Shown here: piece after piece, positions 19,801 to 28,228 of the stretch
How the letters are laid out: every line of letters starts with the position of its first letter
Numbering within the stretch: position 1 is the first letter of the stretch
Assembly: GCF_003387475.1 (NCBI RefSeq)
Contig: NZ_QUNO01000014.1
Coordinates: forward strand, 62,001-126,000
Reading direction: 5' to 3'
Source: Kutzneria buriramensis
GTDB lineage: Bacteria; Actinomycetota; Actinomycetes; Mycobacteriales; Pseudonocardiaceae
DNA: 64,000 bases
Program-made: the position numbers and the translations under genes
The notes under the pieces: model-generated
Database searches by the model: none
The model's input: the letters and a program-made list of their open reading frames with translations, nothing else
Told to the model about the DNA's origin: nothing

Positions 19801-21326
19801 CCGTACCGGAGTCACCACCCGTCCGGGACCAGGTGCTCGCCGCGATCGCCGAGATCAGCGTGTACCCGCCGGAGCACCTGCGGGGCGAGCAGTCGCTCGG
19901 CCGTGATCTCGGGTTCGACTCGATCATGCTCGCCGACCTCGGCGCCGTCATCCGCAAGCTGTGGCCCGAGCTGCCGCTGGACGGCAAGCGGCTGTCGGCC
20001 GACGTCACCGTGGACGATCTCGTGCGGCTGGTCGACGAGGAGCGCGACCATCGCGAGCCCGAACCGCCGCGGGTCATCGACGTGCCTGCCGCGCCGGTCG
20101 AGGAGGCGCCCGAGCCGCCGCTGGAGCACGTCGACCCGGCCGCGTTCCCCGAGATCGTCGAGTCCGCGCAGCGGGTCGCGCTCGTGGACCGCCTGGGCCT
20201 GCGCAACCCGTACTTCGTGACGCACGAGGGGATCAACGCCAGCCGCACCCGCGTCGGCGGCACCGACCTGCTCTGCTTCTCCAGCTACAACTACCTCGGG
20301 CTGTCCGGGCATCCGACCATCGCCGCCGCGGCGAAGGACGCGATCGACCGCTACGGAACGTCGGTCTCGGCGGCTCGGATGCTGTCCGGTGACCGCCCGC
20401 CGCACGAGGAGCTGGACGGCGCGCTCGCCGACCTGCTGGGCACCGAGGCCGCGCTCACGCTGGTGAGCGGCCACGCCACGAACGTCACGGTGATCGGGCA
20501 CCTGCTCGGGCCCGACGACCTCGTCGTGCACGACGCGCTGGCGCACGACAGCGTGCTCCAGGGCTGCCGGCTGTCCGGCGCCACGCGTCGGCCCTTCCCC
20601 CACGGCGACCTGGCCGCACTGGACGAGTTACTCGGCCACGTGCGCCGGAAGTTCCGACGGGTGCTCATCGTCGTCGAGGGCATCTACAGCATGGACGGCG
20701 ACATCGCCGACCTGCCGGAGCTCATCCAGATCAAGAAGCGGCACGCCGCGATGCTGATGGTCGACGAGGCGCACAGCATCGGCGTGCTGGGCGCCGGCGG
20801 CGGGGGAATCGGCGAACACTTCGGCGTGGACCGCACCGGCGTCGACATCTGGATGGGCACGCTGTCCAAGGCGTTCGCGAGCTGCGGCGGATACGTGGCC
20901 GGCAGCCGCGCGCTCATCGACCACTTCCGTTACACACTGCCGGGGTTCGTGTACAGCGTGGGCATGACGCCGGCCAACGCGGCCGCCGCGCTCGCCGCGA
21001 TCCGACAGCTGCGGGCCGAGCCGGACCGGCTGACCGCGCTGCGGCAGCGCTCGACGCTGTTCGCCATGCTCGCGTCGGATGCCGGCATCAACATCGGAGC
21101 CAGCAGGGACACCCCGGTGATCCCGTGCATCGTCGGCGCCTCCATGCGCAGCCTCGTGCTGGCCAACGCGTTGTACGACCGCGGCGTCAGCGTGTGCCCG
21201 ATCGTCCACCCGGCCGTCGAGGAGCAGCAGGCCCGGCTGAGGTTCTTCGTGACGGCCGAGCACACCTCCGAGGAGATCGCCTACACCGTCGGCGTGCTGG
21301 CCGACGAGCTCGCACGGCTCGGCTGA
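16866..21326 (+). CDS. Type I PKS fused to alpha-oxoamine synthase (KS-AT-ACP-AONS)
   Basis: This is a 1486-residue megasynthase. The ketosynthase (1-430) has Cys204 in DSACSSA, His339 in EAHGTGT and His380 in GHTMAAAG, a complete triad. The acyltransferase (about 555-860) has Ser662 in GHSVGE and HAFH (763-766), the malonyl-CoA signature. The ACP has Ser1019 in GFDSIML. The last 400 residues are a PLP-dependent alpha-oxoamine synthase with DEAHS (Asp1300, His1303) and Lys1335 in TLSKAF. There are no reductive domains. The expected product is a beta-ketoacyl chain that the AONS condenses with an amino acid, losing CO2, to give an alpha-amino-ketone. ACP-AONS fusions such as PigH do this in prodigiosin assembly. 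The GTG at 16866 begins the KS homology directly. The starter probably comes from the NRPS carrier protein (inference). Confidence 0.92.
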   Translation: MSDIAVVGLACRFPGAADVGQYWRMILRAERQFDAIPTDRWRHETFHDPRDRRSPHTAYTDQVAFLDDVERFATTHYKIPPRRAIAMDPQHRLFIDLARESLQDAGWERRPFDRAHTGVFVGLNQSDYQDLASTRLRAMLLADGSLHRGQDDEALLAAVQDAAQGALAPLQAYSLPGTMPNMAACAVSSVFDLGGPAFAVDSACSSAMVALHEAVHHLRAGTCTVALVGGVFLNLTPDALVGLCRVGAVSANGVCRPFDERADGLVLGEGGAVAVLRPLADAVRDGDRVYAVIKGIGTSNDGASDGPVTPRVEGQLTAFRAAYRDAGVSASTVEFVEAHGTGTPVGDRVELEALRALRTEECDHGAAECKVSSVKALIGHTMAAAGAAGLVKAVLALHNTTIPPQPETIPDAALLDDARLTIAERALPWRSRPQHPRRAAVSAFGFGGTNVHVVLEEAPRRHAARADRPVPFLLTADSLDLLAEHVTAVREQIVADPGLTPSSVAYTLATRAPLPARVAFVATGRSELIDLLGAAAAALRAGQIGDLGRGIHAASAPLAEQERQVAFLYPGQGVQRVGMLSDLYHGFHSFRGEIERLDDRVRASTGTSFASLLWGWESAPEIAETALTDTRRCQPALGALGIATTALLAEFGIRPDITVGHSVGEFPAAVAAGLLDPVDAIDFLVHRGEAIAQGGSLGAGGMVAVQSSEERFDELTAGIEGVWPGCFNHPEQVVGSGSGDAVAMLTERCARAGVTAVPLRVSHAFHSPLVADADELVAERIAELPLRSGRVLVSTVSGRVCTDPDELRGWWQRSASSPVRFAAASQAVADSGARVFIQVFGGNGLLAMARRSIADATGCHFVALEAEPDDGRVFLSGLVRLAVLGLPVDLLPVFGDGDRHLATLPPSPLAAQPHTIRTASRHRPPRGRAHPVAAPGDTRSTVVYPPEDHPVNDLVSLLNEVLAVLRTLTRVEQANALAPVPESPPVRDQVLAAIAEISVYPPEHLRGEQSLGRDLGFDSIMLADLGAVIRKLWPELPLDGKRLSADVTVDDLVRLVDEERDHREPEPPRVIDVPAAPVEEAPEPPLEHVDPAAFPEIVESAQRVALVDRLGLRNPYFVTHEGINASRTRVGGTDLLCFSSYNYLGLSGHPTIAAAAKDAIDRYGTSVSAARMLSGDRPPHEELDGALADLLGTEAALTLVSGHATNVTVIGHLLGPDDLVVHDALAHDSVLQGCRLSGATRRPFPHGDLAALDELLGHVRRKFRRVLIVVEGIYSMDGDIADLPELIQIKKRHAAMLMVDEAHSIGVLGAGGGGIGEHFGVDRTGVDIWMGTLSKAFASCGGYVAGSRALIDHFRYTLPGFVYSVGMTPANAAAALAAIRQLRAEPDRLTALRQRSTLFAMLASDAGINIGASRDTPVIPCIVGASMRSLVLANALYDRGVSVCPIVHPAVEEQQARLRFFVTAEHTSEEIAYTVGVLADELARLG

Positions 21327-21349
21327 GCGAGCGGCCCTCGCCTTGTCCC

Positions 21350-21387
21350 GACAACGTTCGTGCGCCCGCCGACGCACGGACGTTGTC
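21350..21387. terminator. Hairpin after the PKS gene
   Basis: The arms at 21350-21364 (GACAACGTTCGTGCG) and 21373-21387 pair over 15 bases with one mismatch around an 8-base loop. It lies 24 bases after the PKS stop and 78 bases before the exporter start. No T-tract follows. It may be an attenuator or partial terminator, or a TetR-like operator for the exporter rather than a terminator. Confidence 0.45.
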
Positions 21388-21464
21388 CCATATCGGGCTC
21401 GTTCGCCGCGCCGCCCGAGCGAGCCCTGTTCCGGCCCCGTTCTTCCACACGACAGGTGAATGAT

Positions 21465-23702
21465 GTGACCAACCGCACGAACAAGACCATCCCCCGGCCC
21501 GCGGCGACGTCCGTGGGCGGGAGCAGGCTGCTGCGCCTGATTCTCCACCAGCCGAGGGCGGTTGTCGCCGCGGCGGTCCTGTTCACCGTGATCGCCGGTG
21601 TGCTCGCCGTGGGCGCCGTCGAGCACCTCAAGGTGGGCGGGTACGACGTCGGGCACTCCGAGTCGATCCGCGGCCGGGAGCTGCTGGCCGAGAAGTTCCC
21701 CAACAGCAACCCGAACCTGGTCGTGCTGGTGGACAAGCCCGGCGGCCGCGTCGACGATCCCGACGTGTCGGCGGCCGGCAAGTCGCTGACCCGGCGGTTC
21801 GCGCTGGCCGCCGGGGTGATCCTCGTCGGGTCCTATTGGGACACACCCGCGGCCGAGCTGCGCGCCGAGGACGGCCGCGCCGGCCTGATCCTGTTGCGGG
21901 TGCTCGGAAACGACGACCAGATGGCCAAGCGGGTCGAGCAACTGCACGACTCACTGGGCGTCACCGGTGGCGTCCGGGTGCGCTTCGGCGGCCTGTTGCA
22001 GGCGAACAACGATATGGACGCGCAGGCCAAGGCCGACCTCGCCACGTCGGAGACCGTGGTGATCCCGCTGACGCTCGGTCTGCTGCTGCTCGTGTTCGGC
22101 ACCGTCGTCGCGGCCGGTGTTCCGCTGCTGATCGGCATCTTCGCCATCGTCGGCACGCTGGCCGTGCTGCGCGTGCTGAGCATGCTCACCGACGTCTCGG
22201 TGTTCTCGGTCAACCTGGCCACCGCGCTCGGCCTCGGCCTCGCGGTCGACTACAGCCTGCTGTTCGTCTCGCGCTACCGCGACGAGCGCCGCCGGCGGCC
22301 CGACATCGCGGCCGCGCTCGCCGCGACCATGCGCAGCGCCGGCCGGACGATCCTGTTCAGCGCCGCGACGGTGGCCGTCGCGCTGTCCTGTCTGCTGGTG
22401 TTCGACCAGTACCTGTTGCGCTCGTTCGCCTACGCCGGCGTCGCGGTGGTCTGCGTGACGGTGCTCGGCGCCACTGTCGTCGTGCCGGCGCTGCTGGTGC
22501 TGCTCGGCGACCGCATCGAGAAGTGGCCGCTGCCCGGGCGCCGAATCCGCACCGGTCACGCGGTGGGCCGGTGGGGCCGCCTGGCCGCGGTCGTCATGCG
22601 CTATCCCGTCTCGACCGCCATGCCGGTGATCATGTTCCTTCTGGTGCTCGGCGCGCCGTTGCTGCACGTCCGGTTCGGTCTCGCCGACGAGCGGGTGCTG
22701 CCGGCGCAGGCGGAGAGCAGGCAGGTCGCCGACCAGTTGCGCGAGCAGTTCCCGGCGACCAGCGACGGTTCGCTGTCCGTCGTGGCGCGGCGGTGGGAGT
22801 CGAGCCGCGAGGCGAACGACGACCTGGCCGACTACGCGCAGCGGCTGTCCGGGTTGCCGGGGGTGCGCCGGGTGGACAGCGCCGCCGGTTCCTACGCCCA
22901 CGGCGCGCCGATCGCGCCCATGGGTGCGGCCGGCACGCGGTTCCAGTACGCCGGCGCGACGTGGTTGTCGGTGCTCACCGACGCCGAGCCGTACTCGGCC
23001 CGTGGCGCCGACCTGGCCCGCGCGGTCCGGGCAGTGCCGGTGCCCGCCGGACGCAAGGTGCTGGTGACCGGGCAGTCCGCACAGCTCGTCGACGTCACGG
23101 CGGCGGTCGCCGACCGAGTACCACTCGCGTTCGCGCTGATCGCGCTGTCCTCGCTGTTCCTGCTCTTCCTGCTCACCGGCAGCATCGTGCTGCCCTTGCA
23201 GGCGCTGGTGCTGAACCTGCTGACGCTCGTCTCCATGTTCGGCGCGATGGTGTGGGTGTTTCAGGACGGCCACCTCCAGACGCTGCTCGGGTTCACCCCG
23301 AGCACGCAGTCCGTGGTGTTCCCGATCCTGGTCTTCTGCATCACCTTCGGCCTCTCGATGGACTACGAGGTGTTCGTGCTGGCCAGGATCACCGAGCAGC
23401 ACAACGCCGGGATGGCACTGGGGGCCGCCGTGATCCAGGGGGTGTCGCACAGCGCGCGGGTGATCAGCGCGGCCGCGGCGGTGTTGTGCGTGTCGTTCCT
23501 CGGCCTGCTGACCTCGAAGGTGTCGTTCATCCAGTTCATGGGGCTGGGCGCCGGCCTGGCCGTCCTGCTGGACGCGTACCTCGTGCGGCCGGTCCTGGTG
23601 CCGGCCTTCATCGGGCTGACGGGCAGGTGGACCTGGTGGGCGCCGGCGCCGCTGCGCGCACTGCACCGCAGGTACGGGCTGAGCGAGAGTGGCCGACCGT
23701 AA
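21465..23702 (+). CDS. MMPL/RND-family membrane exporter
   Basis: This 745-residue polytopic membrane protein has the MMPL/SSD arrangement: one N-terminal helix (AVVAAAVLFTVIAGVLAVG), an extracytoplasmic domain, then clusters of five and six helices. The first cluster includes LGLGLAVDYSLLFVSRYRDE, with the GxxxDY motif of proton-coupled RND/MMPL transporters, and the second contains TFGLSMDYEVFVLARI. The family exports lipids and lipophilic metabolites. As the last rightward gene before a strong terminator it most likely exports the product of this cluster or gives self-resistance (inference). The GTG at 21465 follows GGTGA by five bases; a GTG at 21456 is an alternative. Confidence 0.9.
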   Translation: MTNRTNKTIPRPAATSVGGSRLLRLILHQPRAVVAAAVLFTVIAGVLAVGAVEHLKVGGYDVGHSESIRGRELLAEKFPNSNPNLVVLVDKPGGRVDDPDVSAAGKSLTRRFALAAGVILVGSYWDTPAAELRAEDGRAGLILLRVLGNDDQMAKRVEQLHDSLGVTGGVRVRFGGLLQANNDMDAQAKADLATSETVVIPLTLGLLLLVFGTVVAAGVPLLIGIFAIVGTLAVLRVLSMLTDVSVFSVNLATALGLGLAVDYSLLFVSRYRDERRRRPDIAAALAATMRSAGRTILFSAATVAVALSCLLVFDQYLLRSFAYAGVAVVCVTVLGATVVVPALLVLLGDRIEKWPLPGRRIRTGHAVGRWGRLAAVVMRYPVSTAMPVIMFLLVLGAPLLHVRFGLADERVLPAQAESRQVADQLREQFPATSDGSLSVVARRWESSREANDDLADYAQRLSGLPGVRRVDSAAGSYAHGAPIAPMGAAGTRFQYAGATWLSVLTDAEPYSARGADLARAVRAVPVPAGRKVLVTGQSAQLVDVTAAVADRVPLAFALIALSSLFLLFLLTGSIVLPLQALVLNLLTLVSMFGAMVWVFQDGHLQTLLGFTPSTQSVVFPILVFCITFGLSMDYEVFVLARITEQHNAGMALGAAVIQGVSHSARVISAAAAVLCVSFLGLLTSKVSFIQFMGLGAGLAVLLDAYLVRPVLVPAFIGLTGRWTWWAPAPLRALHRRYGLSESGRP

Positions 23703-23720
23703 ACCGGCCGGCGAACGAGA

Positions 23721-23752
23721 GGGCCTACCGAGACATCAGTCTCGGTAGGCCC
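23721..23752 (+). terminator. Strong intrinsic terminator after the exporter
   Basis: GGGCCTACCGAGAC (23721-23734) pairs perfectly with 23739-23752 around a 4-base ATCA loop, followed by CCTTGT. It lies 18 bases after the MMPL stop and probably marks the right end of the cluster. It also lies downstream of the leftward lamin-tail gene, so it may act in both directions. Confidence 0.85.
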
Positions 23753-23815
23753 CTTGTCGTGACGGCTGTCGGCCGGCGGTCCGGCCGGGTCACCGCGTCG
23801 CGGTGGAGAAGGCTG

Positions 23816-24430
23816 TCAGATTCCGGTGGAGGCGAACAGCGACACCGGGCTGGGCAGACCAGGGGTCCGCGGCGCGATGTGGAAGTCGACAGCGTTGTTG
23901 TTGGTGTTGGTGAACCGAACGAGCGCCAGCGGCTGGTCGTTGGTCAGCGGCGAGGCCGGCGCCCCCATCACGAACGGCGAGGACGCGATGGTGGCCACCG
24001 AGTCGATCGTGACGTTGGACGGGGACAGCAGAGCCACGCCGACCCGGTCGGTGAGCGGGACGGTGCTGGTGAAGAACTGGTCGACCACGGGGCCGCTGTA
24101 GCCCTGCGGGTTGGCGATCACGTACACCCGGCCCGGCTGGAGAATGGTGCCCTGCGGGATCGAGGCCACCTCGAAGATCTGGGACGGGCTGGGCGCGACC
24201 GCGATCTTGAAGCCGCTCAGGTCCTGCGGGACCTGGCTGAGGTTCTTGATCTGGATGTACTGGTCGGCCGCGCCGTTCGGGCCGCGGGTGGCGAGCTGGT
24301 CGATCACGAAGGTGAAGGACTTCTGCACGCTGGGCACGGTCTGCGGCGCCGCGGACGCGGCAGCGGCGCCGGTGATCAGCGAGAGCGCAGCGATGCCCGC
24401 TGCGACGAGGGCCGAGAGAGAACGCCTCAT
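23816..24430 (-). CDS. Secreted lamin-tail-domain protein
   Basis: This is a 204-residue protein with a Sec signal peptide (MRRSLSALVAAGIAALSLITG, then AAAASAAP). The mature part reads like a lamin-tail (LTD) beta-sandwich: the QYIQIKNLS strand, DLSGFKIAV, a GTILQPGRVYVIANP turn and later DRVGVALL and TIDSVA. Bacterial LTD domains occur in secreted or surface proteins, often as adhesion or nuclease accessory modules. No catalytic motif is visible. The ATG at 24430 follows AGGAG by about ten bases; an upstream in-frame start at 24454 would bury the signal peptide. Function beyond the fold is unknown. Confidence 0.75.
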   Translation of the reverse strand: MRRSLSALVAAGIAALSLITGAAAASAAPQTVPSVQKSFTFVIDQLATRGPNGAADQYIQIKNLSQVPQDLSGFKIAVAPSPSQIFEVASIPQGTILQPGRVYVIANPQGYSGPVVDQFFTSTVPLTDRVGVALLSPSNVTIDSVATIASSPFVMGAPASPLTNDQPLALVRFTNTNNNAVDFHIAPRTPGLPSPVSLFASTGI

Positions 24431-24655
24431 GATTGTGATGTCTCCTTCAGACAAATAGTGGTGAAGCGCTTGGTTTTGTCAGGAGGGTTGCCCAATCCGG
24501 TGGGTCGCGGAGAACATCGCGAATTCCCTCCCGAAGGATCTGCTGACACGGGGCCTGCAGACCGTTTTCTGTGCGCTCTTCCTTTGGCGCGTCTGCAAGC
24601 CGGCGGACCCTATCGCAAAGCTTGCCGGTGGTGGCGCGCCTCGGTAAGAGGCCAA

Positions 24656-25054
24656 CTATTTGGCCCCCGGCGTGCGGAATGTGTCGCGGTCGTATCCGCG
24701 GTTTACCGTGACATCGTACGAGGTCTGGCGCGGTATTGCTCCCGGTTCGGCGCTCCCGTCGACCATGGGAAGCACGTCCGCAACCGATTTCACCGTCCGA
24801 AATCTCCTCGAGAACGTCGCCGCGCATTCGAGACGCTCCAGCGGAACCTCGAGGACCACGGTGAGCCAGCGCAGCCAGTGCCGGGTGGGGATGCGCTTGC
24901 CGCGTTCCCACCTGGACACCTCGGAGCGGGTCACGGTGTCCTGGCCCGACACGTCGGCCAGGGACATGGCGAGGCCGGTCTGACTCAGGCCGCGCTCCGT
25001 CCTGGCGCGCTTGATCAGGTCGGAAATCAACTCAGGTATTGGCCGATCCTCCAC
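24656..25054 (-). CDS. XRE-family helix-turn-helix regulator
   Basis: This 132-residue protein has an N-terminal Cro/CI-type HTH (ELISDLIKRARTERGLSQ, ending SEVSRWERGKRIP). The recognition-helix region SEVSRWERGKR is diagnostic. The GTG at 25054 follows AGGAG by about seven bases; longer versions of the frame include a Ser/Arg-rich, non-family N-terminus. The C-terminal 60 residues show no domain I know. It lies upstream of, and in the same direction as, the lamin-tail gene, with a 225-base gap, so a shared operon is uncertain. The 385 bases upstream (25055-25439) hold no gene and presumably carry its promoter. Confidence 0.75.
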   Translation of the reverse strand: MEDRPIPELISDLIKRARTERGLSQTGLAMSLADVSGQDTVTRSEVSRWERGKRIPTRHWLRWLTVVLEVPLERLECAATFSRRFRTVKSVADVLPMVDGSAEPGAIPRQTSYDVTVNRGYDRDTFRTPGAK

Positions 25055-25439
25055 TTCCGGTCTCCTGTCGCGATGATCCGATGATGTGCTCGCGGTGCGA
25101 GGCCGGGGATCGTGCTCGTGACTTCTTCCATGTGCCGCCGACACGCGGCATGTGCGAAGTGTGGTATTTCGCACGAGGATGCGCCGTCCTGAGCATTCGT
25201 CATTCGCGGACAAACGGCCTCGGCGAACGCTGTGCCAGGGTAGCGTGCGGGATGCCGATTCTCGCCTGCCGGCCGTGTGATGGGAGTAGCTAGCCCGGTT
25301 GCTCATGATCCCTAGACTGATCGAGCGATCATGGGAATGTGCCCGCGGTCGGCGCGCGGGACGCCAGACTACGACGCTTGCGAACGATTGCCAAGAACCC
25401 GGCCGACCGAAGAGCCCCCTTCGGAAATGGCCGTGAGCG

Positions 25440-26717
25440 TCAGGTCCTGGCCGCCGGCTGCCGCCATACGCGCTCCGACGGCGTGTACCGCACCGCCGAC
25501 GCCGGGGTCGGCGGCAGCTTCTCCAGTCCGAGCAGCCAGGCGATGCCGTGCTCGACCCGCGGCGCGGCGTAGCCGTCCCCGAACGGATTGGCGGCGGCGC
25601 CGCCGCGCTCGGCGGGCTCGTCGAGGATGCGCGCGGCCAGGTCCACGATCACCTGCGGATCGGAGCCCACCAGCCGGGAGTCGCCGGTCTCCAGCGCTTC
25701 CATCCGCTCGGTCAGGTCCCGCAGCACCAGCACCGGCACCCCGAACGTGGGCGCTTCCTCCTGCACGCCACCGGAATCCGACAGCACCAGTCGAGCGGTC
25801 GCGAGCAGCTGGCAGAACTCGTCGTAGGGCAGCGGCGCGGTGAAGTGCACTCGTTCGACACCGAACAACCCGGTCATGAGTTGCTTGCGCGCGGCGTCGT
25901 TGGGGTGGATCGGCAACACGATCTCCACGTCCTGGTAGCGCTCCAGCAGCGTGCGCAGCGCGTTCATGATCCGCGTCAGCGGCGCGCCCAGGGACTCGAT
26001 GCGGTGCACGGTCACCAGCGCCAGCCGGGTCTGCCCGCTGCGCGCCCGCCATTCCACGGCCGCGAGACGGGGATCGTGGTAGCTGACGGGCCGGCCGGCG
26101 ACCCGCGTCAGCGCGTCCACGACGGTGTTGCCGACCACCAGCACGCCGGGACCGCCGATACCCTCCGCCTGCAGGTTGGCGGCGGCGCCGGCGGTCGGGG
26201 CCAGGTGCAGCGAACTGAGGCGGGCGATCAGGCGCCGGTTGGCCTCTTCCGGGAACGGCGCGCGCAGGTCGTGGGTCCGCAGGCCGGCTTCCAGATGGAC
26301 GACGCGAATCCCGCGCCAGAATGCGGCGAGCGCGCCGGCCAGCGCGGTCGTGCTGTCGCCCTGGACCACGACCGCCGCGGGCCGGCGACGGGCGAAGTGC
26401 TCGTCCAGCAGCCGGGTGAGCGAGCCGAGCAGTTCGGGCCGGCTGCCCCGTGGTTCGACCGGCAGCCGAATGTCCGGCCGCATCGCGAACACTTCCAGCG
26501 CCTGGTCGAAAACGAGCTCCTGCTCGCCGCTGGCCACCATCAGGCAGCCCATTCGGCTCCGAGCGCGGATCGCCTCGACGACCGGCGCGAGCTTGACGGC
26601 CTCCGCCCGGGTGCCACCGATGAGGTGCACCTCGGGAAGGCAGAGGCCACGGGGCAACAGCGCCGTGCCTGGCGCCCAGCCGTTGGCGGATCCGTGGCTT
26701 CGGCTGGACTGGTCCAT
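25440..26717 (-). CDS. Non-hydrolysing UDP-N-acetylglucosamine 2-epimerase
   Basis: This is a 425-residue member of the WecB/MnaA family. Landmarks are GTRAEAVKLAPVV near the N-terminus, VQGDSTTALAGALAAF, VVHLEAGLRTHDLRAPFPEE, IVLPIHPN and the UDP-binding SDSGGVQEEAPTFGVPVLVLRD. The family interconverts UDP-GlcNAc and UDP-ManNAc for cell-surface polymers or sugar-decorated metabolites. The usual HRREN segment reads HRIESLG here, a mild divergence. I chose the ATG at 26717 with GGGGG upstream; an in-frame GTG at 26732 adds five residues. It stands downstream of the two small overlapping genes and may be co-transcribed with them. Confidence 0.88.
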   Translation of the reverse strand: MDQSSRSHGSANGWAPGTALLPRGLCLPEVHLIGGTRAEAVKLAPVVEAIRARSRMGCLMVASGEQELVFDQALEVFAMRPDIRLPVEPRGSRPELLGSLTRLLDEHFARRRPAAVVVQGDSTTALAGALAAFWRGIRVVHLEAGLRTHDLRAPFPEEANRRLIARLSSLHLAPTAGAAANLQAEGIGGPGVLVVGNTVVDALTRVAGRPVSYHDPRLAAVEWRARSGQTRLALVTVHRIESLGAPLTRIMNALRTLLERYQDVEIVLPIHPNDAARKQLMTGLFGVERVHFTAPLPYDEFCQLLATARLVLSDSGGVQEEAPTFGVPVLVLRDLTERMEALETGDSRLVGSDPQVIVDLAARILDEPAERGGAAANPFGDGYAAPRVEHGIAWLLGLEKLPPTPASAVRYTPSERVWRQPAART

Positions 26718-26739
26718 ATGTACTGCCCCCACTGGGTGA

Positions 26740-27021
26740 TCAACGTCGGTCTGAGCCGAATCGGCTTGTCTGTGGACGACTGCGGTCGTGGCGAACGTGC
26801 TTCATGCGCCGTCGGTGCACCGCACCGGCGCCTTCGGGGTGGGCCAGGTCGAGCCGCCCGGCGGGGGCGCCCGCCGGGCGGCTCGCGGTGCGCGCGCCTG
26901 CCGACCGGTCGGACCGCCCGGGCCAGTCCCGCACCGCCATCACGATGTCGGGGAGCACGCCCAGCACGGCGAGCACCAGCTCGAGCGCGCACATGCAGTG
27001 CGCGCTGCAGGCGCATGTCAC
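26740..27021 (-). CDS. Small Cys-rich-start protein, overlapping upstream gene (hypothetical)
   Basis: A 93-codon frame begins at a GTG that overlaps the stop of the preceding gene (GTGA), which favours translational coupling. It starts with four Cys in a row of ten residues (VTCACSAHCMC), then a hydrophobic stretch ALELVLAVLGVLPDIVMAV that could be a membrane helix, then an Arg/Gly/Pro-rich tail. I recognise no family. It ends 22 bases before the epimerase start. Composition in the tail is weak evidence for coding, so it may be shorter or not real. Confidence 0.35.
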   Translation of the reverse strand: MTCACSAHCMCALELVLAVLGVLPDIVMAVRDWPGRSDRSAGARTASRPAGAPAGRLDLAHPEGAGAVHRRRMKHVRHDRSRPQTSRFGSDRR

Positions 27022-27509
27022 GGTGCGCCACCATTGGCGGCGCACCAGCGCATCGCCCCGATCACGCTGATCCACGGGGGTAGCGGACGCCCCAGGATGG
27101 GACTGGTGGACCAGCGGACCTCGCCGCCGGGCAGCCGCGACGGCGGCAGCGGGACGAACTCGTCGTGCGGCCAGAGGCGGACCTCGGCGCGTCCGATGTC
27201 CGCCACCGTCTGCCGGGACAGGTTCTGCGCCGGACCGGTGAGGAACACCCAGTCCGGGAGTTGCTCCGGATCGTCCCTCGGCAGCAGCAGCACGGGGCCC
27301 GCGAGCAGGCGGGCGCACAGCAGGCGCTGGGTCTGGAGGCCGAGTTCGCCGCGGACGGCGATGGCGTCCACACCCGCGCTCACGGCGAGCACGAGTTCGC
27401 CCGTGTCCGGGGACACGCACACCGGCCAGTCGTAGAGCTGCTGGTATGCCTGCGCCCGTGCCGCCATCTGTTCGGGGGGGCGGTCCGCGGGCACGGCGAC
27501 GTTCAACAT
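27018..27509 (-). CDS. Small primase/polymerase-N-like hypothetical protein
   Basis: This 163-residue soluble protein contains WPVCVSPDTGELVLAVSAG, DAIAVRGELGLQTQ and LLAGPVLLLPRDDPEQLPDWVFLT. It resembles a group of small actinobacterial proteins related to the N-terminal domain of bifunctional primase-polymerases, but I see no intact DxD-type catalytic motif, so enzyme activity should not be assumed. Start is the ATG at 27509. It is the first gene of a leftward set with the small Cys-rich ORF and the epimerase. Confidence 0.5.
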   Translation of the reverse strand: MLNVAVPADRPPEQMAARAQAYQQLYDWPVCVSPDTGELVLAVSAGVDAIAVRGELGLQTQRLLCARLLAGPVLLLPRDDPEQLPDWVFLTGPAQNLSRQTVADIGRAEVRLWPHDEFVPLPPSRLPGGEVRWSTSPILGRPLPPWISVIGAMRWCAANGGAP

Positions 27510-28228
27510 GATCGATCATCACCTTACGTTCTGCCACCGGAATCACGGTGGACGGATGGAGGCGCGGTGGGGCCGAGTGGGGAGGGGCGTACGGTTTCCG
27601 GCCCCACCGCGGTGAACCGTGCGACGAGTCGGCGGCCTGCCAGCCACGGGGCGGGCCCTGCGCCGCACGGCGTCTCGAGGGCGCCGGCCGGGTCGGTCCG
27701 GCGCCGGTGGGGTGCGGTGAGGACGGGTACGGGGACAACCCGTCCCCACCGCAGCTGAGGGCCGGGTGACGGTGGGCGCCGCGGCGGAGGATTGCCGCAC
27801 CGCCACCCGGCGGGGTTGGCACCGGGCGGGCGCGACAACGTGTTCCCGGTGCCAGTGCCAGGAGCCGACAGCGCGGACGGTGCGGAGGGCGTGACCGGTA
27901 ATCCGCGCCGTCGTCCGGTAGCCTCCTCGAGCATCCCGTCCCGCCGTCCGTCGGCTCCTGAAATGATGCCCAGTGAATGAAGACGGTTCACGTTCGGTCA
28001 TCTCCTGGGCGGTACGTTCTGACTGGCTAGAGCCTGCCGTGTACGTACAGCGCTGTACATCGGCCATCGAGGTTTTCCGGGCGTTGCGCCGAACGGCCTC
28101 TCCGCAAGAGAACACTTTCGGCGGACCCCCAAGAGTTCCATCCAGCTTGTGTACTGGCCCCGCTTCAGCCCCATACTCCTGATAAGCGGGAGTCTGTGGG
28201 GGTCGTGTCGACAATCTAAGGAGTGTCG
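27510..28228. other. Divergent intergenic region
   Basis: These 719 bases lie between the leftward primase-like gene and the rightward Scr1-type regulator. Open frames exist in several directions but are Pro/Arg/Gly-rich and lack start signals. A short inverted repeat (GGACGGGT/ACCCGTCC) lies near 27720-27747. Just before the regulator, CCCGCTT and AAGCGGG flank about 16 bases (28159-28189) and could be an operator. Otherwise I see nothing. Confidence 0.45.
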
